The position numbers and the translations under genes are program-made. From the NCBI GenBank assembly GCA_035534615.1, contig DATLRO010000072.1:1-21640 (forward strand): DNA of 21,640 bases, read 5' to 3'. The DNA is from JAGWRA01 sp035534615 (GTDB lineage Bacteria > Acidobacteriota > Vicinamibacteria > Vicinamibacterales > CAVVIG01). Positions 17,057-21,640 of this stretch are shown one piece after another. The notes under the pieces were generated by a model, which saw only the letters and a program-made list of their open reading frames with translations, ran no database searches and had not been told where the DNA came from. How positions within the stretch are numbered: position 1 is the first letter of the stretch; each line of letters begins with the position of its first letter.

Positions 17057-17578
17057 ATGGCGCGCTGGCTGGTCGCAATTCTGGCGGGAAGCCTGATGCT
17101 GATCGCGGTGTCGACCGCCGTGGCACAGGAGTCCGTGGCCTCGGCTGAAACGGCCGAAGCAGCCGGTCGGCCGCCGGCGGAGACCACCAGACCTGTGCGG
17201 CCGACACTGGCCGCGTTCACGCTCGTGCCGGTCAATCTCTGGGTGAACCGGCTGGCCATGGCGCCGCCCGCCCCCCTGAGGCGGCCGCGACTGCTCACGC
17301 CGCTGTATCTCAGCTTCATCGGGCTCCAGGCGGGCGACCTGTACACGACGACCGTCGGCCTGAGGCAGGGTGCGCAGGAACGCAACGCCCTCATCGGGGC
17401 CCTCGGCGGTGGCGGCACGGTGGCGCTGAAGGTCCTCTCGACCGCCGGCACGATTTTCGCCGCCGAGCGGCTGTGGCCGCATCACCCCGTTCGAGCGCTG
17501 GTGCTGATGGCCGCCGTCAACGGCGCCCTGGCCGCGGTCGCGATCCACAACGGTTCGGTCCTGAACCGGTACCGCTGA
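17057..17578 (+). CDS. Small membrane protein, resembles DUF5658-type proteins
   Basis: A 173-residue protein of unknown function. The ATG at 17057 follows GGAGGT at 17047-17052. Residues 1-23 are a signal peptide (WLVAILAGSLMLIAVSTAVA), followed by an acidic Ala-rich stretch. A membrane segment begins at about 82-93 (PLYLSFIGLQAGDLYTTTVG) and is followed by GAQERNALIG, the D-x-x-TT and G-x-x-E-x-N pattern that I associate with DUF5658-like membrane proteins. Two further hydrophobic stretches lie at about 120-137 and 145-163 (VLMAAVNGALAAVAIHN). It is divergent from the glycosyltransferase across 204 bp and precedes the dehydrogenase by 107 nt; a separate -10-like element before the latter suggests independent transcription. 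The family call is tentative. Confidence 0.7.
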   Translation: MARWLVAILAGSLMLIAVSTAVAQESVASAETAEAAGRPPAETTRPVRPTLAAFTLVPVNLWVNRLAMAPPAPLRRPRLLTPLYLSFIGLQAGDLYTTTVGLRQGAQERNALIGALGGGGTVALKVLSTAGTIFAAERLWPHHPVRALVLMAAVNGALAAVAIHNGSVLNRYR

Positions 17579-17662
17579 CCGCCCGCTCATCCCGCCTTCG
17601 CGTCGACCCCCAGCACGTCCTGTCGCCCGGGACCTGAAGATGCCGTTCCCCCAGCCTGGCGC

Positions 17663-17668
17663 TATAGT
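17663..17668 (+). promoter_or_regulatory. Candidate -10 element of the dehydrogenase gene
   Basis: TATAGT at 17663-17668 lies 18 nt before the ATG at 17686, which would give a very short leader containing the GGAGG ribosome site (17676-17680). No clear -35 is visible. Confidence 0.35.
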
Positions 17669-17685
17669 GCTGGCCGGAGGACGGA

Positions 17686-18585
17686 ATGGCAGACACGCCA
17701 CGCGTCGGATTCGTGGGACTGGGCCGGATGGGGCGGCCGATGTGCCGGAATCTGCTGCGCGCCGGCTTTCCCCTGATCGTTTACAACCGGAGCCGACCGG
17801 CGGTCGATGAACTGGCGGACGCCGGGGCGCATCCGGCCGCCTCGCTGGCAGAGGTGGCGGCCGGATGCGAGTTCGTCCTCACCTGCCTGCCGACGGTCGA
17901 GGCGAGTGAAGAGATCTACCTGTCGGCTGACGGCCTGATCGGGCACGGCCGGTCGGGGCAGGTGTTCATCGAGCACAGCACCATCGGACCGTCGACCGCG
18001 CGGCGCATCGCGGGGCACGCGTCGCCGCGCGGCATCGGGTTCCTGGACGCCCCGGTCAGCGGAGGGCCGGAAGGCGCGGCCGATGCCACGCTGACGATCA
18101 TGGTCGGCGGCGAGGCTGCCGACGCGGCGCGGGCGGCGCCGGTGCTGCGCGCGCTCGGCCGGCATATCCATCACCTCGGCGGCGCCGGCACCGGCTCGGC
18201 CGCCAAGCTGGTGAATCAGGCGCTGACCGCCGTCCACGCGGCCGCCGCCGCCGAAGCGCTGCTGCTCGCCTCGGCGGCCGGCCTCGACCCGCTGGCGCTG
18301 CTCGACGTCCTGTCGACGAGCTACGGCCAGTCGCGCATGCTGGACCGATCTGGGCCGCGCATGGTGGCACACGACTTCGCCGGCGCGGCCCCCCTCCGGC
18401 TGCTCATCAAGGATCTGCGCCTCGTGCGCGAGATGGCCGACGAGACCGGGATCGACCTGCGGCTGGTCGCCGTCGCCGAGCGGCTGTGCGGGGCGTGCGA
18501 GATGATGGGACTCTCCGAGGCCGATCTGGCAGCCATCGTCCTGCCGCTGGAGCGGGATTCGGGACGGCGGATCGATCGGGCCTGA
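17686..18585 (+). CDS. NAD(P)-dependent beta-hydroxyacid dehydrogenase (3-hydroxyisobutyrate / tartronate-semialdehyde reductase family)
   Basis: A 299-residue soluble oxidoreductase of the beta-hydroxyacid dehydrogenase family, which interconverts a 3-hydroxyacid and its semialdehyde. Residues 6-19 carry the Rossmann motif (VGFVGLGRMGRPM), with YNRS at 33-36 where NADP(H)-preferring members have Asn-Arg. The substrate loop DAPVSGGPEGA is at 121-131 and the catalytic lysine is K174 in GTGSAAKLVNQ, with N177. KDLRL at 242-246 is the usual C-terminal helix motif. The length is normal for the family (290-300). The ATG at 17686 follows GGAGG by 5 nt. The substrate cannot be told from sequence; the glyoxylate link through tartronate semialdehyde to aceA is tempting but the genes are far apart. 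It converges on the small gene at 18703. Confidence 0.9.
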   Translation: MADTPRVGFVGLGRMGRPMCRNLLRAGFPLIVYNRSRPAVDELADAGAHPAASLAEVAAGCEFVLTCLPTVEASEEIYLSADGLIGHGRSGQVFIEHSTIGPSTARRIAGHASPRGIGFLDAPVSGGPEGAADATLTIMVGGEAADAARAAPVLRALGRHIHHLGGAGTGSAAKLVNQALTAVHAAAAAEALLLASAAGLDPLALLDVLSTSYGQSRMLDRSGPRMVAHDFAGAAPLRLLIKDLRLVREMADETGIDLRLVAVAERLCGACEMMGLSEADLAAIVLPLERDSGRRIDRA

Positions 18586-18702
18586 CGCCGACGCAGAAAG
18601 GGGGCGCGGACCGGCCGGGCCGCCGGCCTGACACGCGCAGCGTGCGCCGTCGCTGGGGGGCGTTCTCGTCGGTGGCCGGCCCGGGGCACTGGGGCGGAAG
18701 GC

Positions 18703-18909
18703 TCAGGGGGCGAGACGAAAGGTCCCGATCCGCGTCCGGCAGAGGAACCGCGAGGCGAGCAGCGCGTCGAACAGCCGATGGCACGTCTGCGCGTCCAGTC
18801 CCCAGAGCCGCTCGGCCTGTCGGGGCGTCAGGTGCAGCCCCGGCATTTCAAGGTACTCACCTCGCACGCGGCGGAGGAGATCGGGATCGATCATCAGATC
18901 AGGCGACAC
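18703..18909 (-). CDS. Small winged-helix-like protein of unknown function
   Basis: A 68-residue protein that looks real from its composition and spacing. The GTG at 18907-18909 is chosen because AAAGGAGT lies 6 nt upstream; an ATG at 18894 is the alternative. Residues 11-20 (LLRRVRGEYL), HLTPRQAERLWGLD (26-39), TCHRLFDALLASRFL (42-56) and the final RIGTFRLAP read as two or three helices and a hairpin, as in a small winged-helix DNA-binding domain. Similar short proteins occur in other bacteria without a known role. It has two cysteines (C43 and C57) and no signal or membrane segment. Its start overlaps the end of the upstream gene by 11 nt, suggesting translational coupling. Confidence 0.7.
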   Translation of the reverse strand: MSPDLMIDPDLLRRVRGEYLEMPGLHLTPRQAERLWGLDAQTCHRLFDALLASRFLCRTRIGTFRLAP

Positions 18910-19240
18910 GCGAGACTCCTTTCCTGACGGCATCGGCCTCGCCGCCGATACGGTGGTGACCGGCGTCCTTCCGGCGGCACGCCGAGGCCGGCACGCAGGA
19001 GGCCGATGACGCGGGATGCCTGCAGGGCGGCGGGCCGGGCCGGCAGAGACCGAACGCCGTGGCGACGATCACCGCACCGCCGCAGATCAGGCCGGTGACC
19101 GGGCTCAGGCTGATCTGCTCGAGGAACCCGGCGGCCGCGCCGGCGGTGACAATGACGAGGAAGACCAGTGCCGCCACGGTGCCGACCTGTTCGGGCGGCC
19201 TGACACGGGCGCGTGAGCAGCTGCAGGTGGTGGTCAGCAT
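18899..19240 (-). CDS. Probable two-helix small membrane protein
   Basis: An open frame of 113 residues with two strong hydrophobic stretches, VGTVAALVFLVIVTAGAAAG (19-38) and PVTGLICGGAVIVATAFGL (47-65), separated by FLEQISLS. The codons through this part nearly all end in G or C, as in the real genes around it. The C-terminal third is Cys/His/Arg-rich and would be a soluble tail (cysteines at 67, 73, 82 and 88). The ATG at 19238-19240 has only a weak GAG before it, so the start is uncertain. Its last 11 nt overlap the start of the next leftward gene and contain that gene's ribosome-site region. No homologue is recognised; it could also be a chance frame, but membrane-like hydrophobicity by chance is unlikely in this base composition. 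Confidence 0.5.
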   Translation of the reverse strand: MLTTTCSCSRARVRPPEQVGTVAALVFLVIVTAGAAAGFLEQISLSPVTGLICGGAVIVATAFGLCRPGPPPCRHPASSASCVPASACRRKDAGHHRIGGEADAVRKGVSRVA

Positions 19241-19656
19241 CTCTGACGGCTGAATAGGCAAGGGGTGTGCCGTCTGCCGCACGGCCGGTCTATTCCGGTA
19301 TCCTGCTGTGACCAAATAAGTTAGCCATTGTCGAGAAGGCTGAGCGTTACTGGCTGGATCGGACAGATATGTCCAGGCATTGACGGCAGCTGACACAACC
19401 GTCGAGATCTGGTCTGACAGCGGCTCGCTGTCCCGCCGCGGAATCGGGCCGCCGGGAGAGGACGCGGAGAGGTCGCGGCTTCGAATCGACAAAGTTGTCC
19501 GGCGATCGTCAGCGATGAACATGAATGTTGATTCGTCCTCCGCGCGCGGCACCCTGCGAGTGCGATGCGATCGCTGGCGGTCGCGCGCGCGGACCGGCCC
19601 GGGGAGCGAGTCGTGAAGAACGCAGTTGGAGCGCGCCCGGGAGGACGGGATGCGGC
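19241..19656. other. Gene-free stretch after the EAL-HDOD gene
   Basis: No supported gene or RNA. Two short perfect palindromes are visible: GGACA-GATA-TGTCC (19361-19374) and AACAT-GA-ATGTT (19518-19529). The part from 19290 to 19390 is less GC-rich than the surroundings and could hold the promoter of the leftward small genes; no convincing -35/-10 pair is seen. Confidence 0.5.
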
Positions 19657-21060
19657 TCACGACGCCGGCCGGATCGGCTTGACCCGGCGCGTGGGGACCT
19701 GGGCGAATCGTCGCGCGCCGGCCGAGAGCAGGGGGCGGCCCATCGGTCGCGGCCGGGTCGGCGTAACCCCGGTCGCGCGCGGCCGGAAGATCTTGTGGGC
19801 CCATTCCATGGCGGCCAGATAACAGGTCGGGAAGTCGTCGTCGGTCAGGCCGGCGCTGGCAGCGGTGCGCGCGCAGCCATCCCAGTCCGCCGCCTCGTAC
19901 GCGATGACGGCGTCCAGAATGCTGCGCAGCGTGTTCGGTTCGCCGAGCAGGGCCGCGCGCGCCTCGGGCGGCACCGGCAGGGCAGTGAGGATCTCCTCGA
20001 GCGGCCGCCCGATGATCACGTCCAGCCGGGAGAAGAGACCCATCAGGAACAGCTCGGCGGCCCGCTTGCGGAGCGGCGTCCCCTGAACCACCATCTCGCA
20101 GAATCGGGCGCGCATCACCGAGTCGGCCACCAGCTGGTCCGGCGCGTCGCGCCCCAGATCCGCCAGCGCCCACACCGACGCCCACCGCCGGATCTCGTCG
20201 AGCCCCAGCAGCACCAGGGCGAACCGCAGCGACTTGATCTCGGTCCGGAACCCGAAGGCGGCTGAATTGATGTGCCGCAGCAGCCGGTACGTGATCGACA
20301 GGTCCTGCTTGACGATCGTCTCGAGCTCGGCCGGCGTTGCGTCGGGACGGGTGACCTCCTGCAGCAGCCGCAGATAGTTCATCCGGAAGGCCGGCACGCT
20401 GCGCGCGGAGACCACGTCGGGATGACTGAGAAAGTACCCCTGGAAATAGTGGTACCCGGCCCGGGCCCCCTCATCCTTGGCCTCCTTCGTCTCGACCTTC
20501 TCCGCGATCAGTCCGATCTCGTGCGCACGCAGGCGCTTGGCCAGCTCGGTCCGCCGCTCTGGAGTCGGCACCGCCAGGAAGTCCACCTTCACGAAATCGG
20601 CGAGCGGCACCAGCGGGTGGGTTTCGTCGCCCGGGAAGTCGTCCAGCGCAATCCGGTAGCCGGCCCGCTTCAGGCGCCTGCAGGCGGCGATGACCTCGAC
20701 GTCCGGTTCCACCGTCTCGAGGATTTCGATGACGACGCGGTCGCGGGGCAGCAGCAGGGGGGCATCGCTGACCAGCAGCGACCGCGGGAAGTTGATGAAC
20801 GCGTGCTTGCCCTGGCAGAGCGTGTCCAGGCCGAGGAAGCTGCCGTTGGAGATGACGTGCGACGTCGCGCTGTCCGCACCCGCCGCCTCGCCGGTGAAGT
20901 AGTTCTCGAGGCCTGAGCGGAACAACAGCTCGTAGGCAATGACGTGATCCTGTCGATCGAAGATCGGCTGGCGCGCGACGAAGATTTGCATGGTCGATGA
21001 CCGGATCAGGTCGAGCCACCGCGTCTCATCCGCGGCGTACACACCCCCGGGGACCTTCAC
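19657..21060 (-). CDS. EAL-HDOD signalling protein (YuxH-like)
   Basis: A 467-residue cytosolic protein joining an EAL domain (cyclic-di-GMP phosphodiesterase fold) to an HDOD domain, a combination often linked to motility and surface behaviour. The EAL part runs from MQIFVARQPIFDR (24-36) through YELLFRSG (43-50), FINFPRSLL (88-96), VIEILE (110-115), IALDDFPGDE (137-146), FVKVDFL (156-162) and the Q-GY motif YFQGYFLS (205-212). The E, N, E, DD, K and Q positions seem kept, but the usual DDFGTG loop reads DDFPGD, so activity is uncertain. HDOD follows at about 220-420 (SITYRLLRHINSAAFG). The tail is Arg/Pro-rich. The GTG at 21058-21060 follows AAGGAG by 4 nt and is preferred; starting at the conserved Met24 (20991) leaves no ribosome site. 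It is divergent from the lipoprotein gene. Confidence 0.9.
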   Translation of the reverse strand: MKVPGGVYAADETRWLDLIRSSTMQIFVARQPIFDRQDHVIAYELLFRSGLENYFTGEAAGADSATSHVISNGSFLGLDTLCQGKHAFINFPRSLLVSDAPLLLPRDRVVIEILETVEPDVEVIAACRRLKRAGYRIALDDFPGDETHPLVPLADFVKVDFLAVPTPERRTELAKRLRAHEIGLIAEKVETKEAKDEGARAGYHYFQGYFLSHPDVVSARSVPAFRMNYLRLLQEVTRPDATPAELETIVKQDLSITYRLLRHINSAAFGFRTEIKSLRFALVLLGLDEIRRWASVWALADLGRDAPDQLVADSVMRARFCEMVVQGTPLRKRAAELFLMGLFSRLDVIIGRPLEEILTALPVPPEARAALLGEPNTLRSILDAVIAYEAADWDGCARTAASAGLTDDDFPTCYLAAMEWAHKIFRPRATGVTPTRPRPMGRPLLSAGARRFAQVPTRRVKPIRPAS

Positions 21061-21194
21061 ACTGCTCCTTAAAAGCGGCAAATTCCTTCAAAACATGAAT
21101 TCAACTCGCTTTCTCACGGCCAGCGCAGCCTGTGAGGCAGGTAGAACTTACATATCTGATTTCCACTTCATGCTCGCCCCAGCGGGATGAACGC

Positions 21195-21214
21195 TGCGGT
21201 CTCTGATTACCGCA
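21195..21214. promoter_or_regulatory. Inverted repeat in the divergent EAL-HDOD / lipoprotein intergenic region
   Basis: TGCGGT (21195-21200) and ACCGCA (21209-21214) form a 6-8-6 inverted repeat in the 292-bp gap between the two divergent genes. It lies next to an AT-rich stretch with TATATG (21217-21222), a possible -10. A further hairpin, GCCCTGC-GGTT-GCAGGGC (21258-21275), would fall in the leader of the rightward gene. Binding protein unknown. Confidence 0.35.
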
Positions 21215-21352
21215 TCTATATGAAAATAAGAGAGATGAATTGAGTTCTGGCGCGCTGGCCCTGCGGTTGCAGGGCACGTGAGGCGCGGCGCCGGCCGTTC
21301 GTGAGCCTGCGCGGTGGCAACCGGAATGTCGTCAGGCAGAGCAGGAGGGAGC

Positions 21353-21640
21353 ATGAGGAGTCTGAGGAGCGCGAGCATCGCGTGCGTTTGCGCCCTGGTG
21401 GCGCTGGGGGCGGGGTGCGATCGTCCTCCCGATCTCCGCGGGCTCGAGCCGGGCGCGGCGATCGCCTTGACCGAGCGCAACGGCCAGACCGTGCAGGGAC
21501 GGGTCGCCAGTGTCACGCCCGATGCCATCGTCGTGCAGGTCACGCCCGACGAGCAGATCACCGTGCCAAAGGCGGTCGTGACGGCCGTCCATGCGGTCGA
21601 TCCTGCGGTACCGGGGCCGGCGGCCGGCGGGGCGATGACC
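21353..21640 (+). CDS. Probable lipoprotein of unknown function (partial, runs off right edge)
   Basis: The first 96 codons of a gene that leaves the window. The ATG at 21353 follows GGAGGGA by a few bases. Residues 1-21 are hydrophobic after RSLR and end in LGAGC with C22, a lipobox-like sequence, though Leu is one position further out than in the usual pattern. The mature part contains a short beta-rich unit, GAAIALTERNGQTVQGRV, then SVTPDAIVVQVTP and QITVPKAVVTAV. This reads like a small SH3/Sm-like barrel repeat seen in other short envelope proteins. Gly/Ala/Pro-rich sequence follows at the edge. No family is recognised. Confidence 0.65.
   Translation, partial: MRSLRSASIACVCALVALGAGCDRPPDLRGLEPGAAIALTERNGQTVQGRVASVTPDAIVVQVTPDEQITVPKAVVTAVHAVDPAVPGPAAGGAMT

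Noticed and set aside
19241..19656. A small RNA or tRNA in the gene-free stretch after the EAL-HDOD gene
   Set aside because: Only short isolated palindromes are present; no cloverleaf, CCA end, or promoter-terminator pair can be drawn.

Overview
The window is about two-thirds G+C and reads as chromosomal DNA of an Acidobacteriota member, possibly class Vicinamibacteria. This rests on two large TonB-dependent receptors with an N-terminal carboxypeptidase-regulatory-like domain (the Oar-like type that acidobacteria carry in many copies), a secreted DinB-like protein, and the codon use. The taxonomic call is inference, since no rRNA or ribosomal marker is present. I see no tRNA, rRNA, CRISPR array, insertion sequence or prophage gene.

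Layout. (1) Positions 1-770 (-) hold the first 256 codons of a TonB-dependent receptor leaving the left edge, followed by 700 bp without a gene. (2) Positions 1473-4532 hold a divergent pair: an XRE/ScfR (RamB-like) regulator (-) and isocitrate lyase aceA (+). The 228-bp gap between them carries GCGAA/TTCGC palindromes that look like the operator. (3) Positions 4570-5280 (-) hold a cysteine-bearing DUF169 protein, convergent with aceA. (4) Positions 5281-5766 are a gene-free stretch whose right half is very AT-rich (about 39% G+C), leading into (5) a full-length TonB-dependent receptor at 5767-8622 (+). Its N-terminal half is about 80% identical to the receptor at the left edge, so the two paralogues point away from each other around the glyoxylate-shunt genes. 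(6) Two strong hairpins separate this receptor from a divergent FtsH protease (8754-10769, -). (7) A secreted DinB-like protein (10891-11442, -) ends at its own intrinsic terminator. (8) A complete RND efflux permease lies at 11925-15089 (+) with no adaptor protein beside it. (9) A small secreted protein and a membrane GT2 glycosyltransferase (15108-16852, -) are followed by a small membrane protein (17057-17578, +) and a beta-hydroxyacid dehydrogenase (17686-18585, +). (10) Two tiny overlapping genes lie at 18703-19240 (-): a probable two-helix membrane protein and a winged-helix-like protein. (11) An EAL-HDOD signalling protein (19657-21060, -) is divergent from a partial lipoprotein gene at the right edge (21353-21640, +).

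How the genes may work together. The best-supported unit is the acyl-CoA-responsive type regulator with isocitrate lyase: acetate or fatty-acid growth needs the glyoxylate shunt, and ScfR/RamB proteins control it in actinobacteria. The paired receptors on either side may import a substrate that feeds this metabolism; that is inference from position only. The remaining genes look like ordinary envelope, proteolysis, efflux and signalling functions in short independent transcription units.
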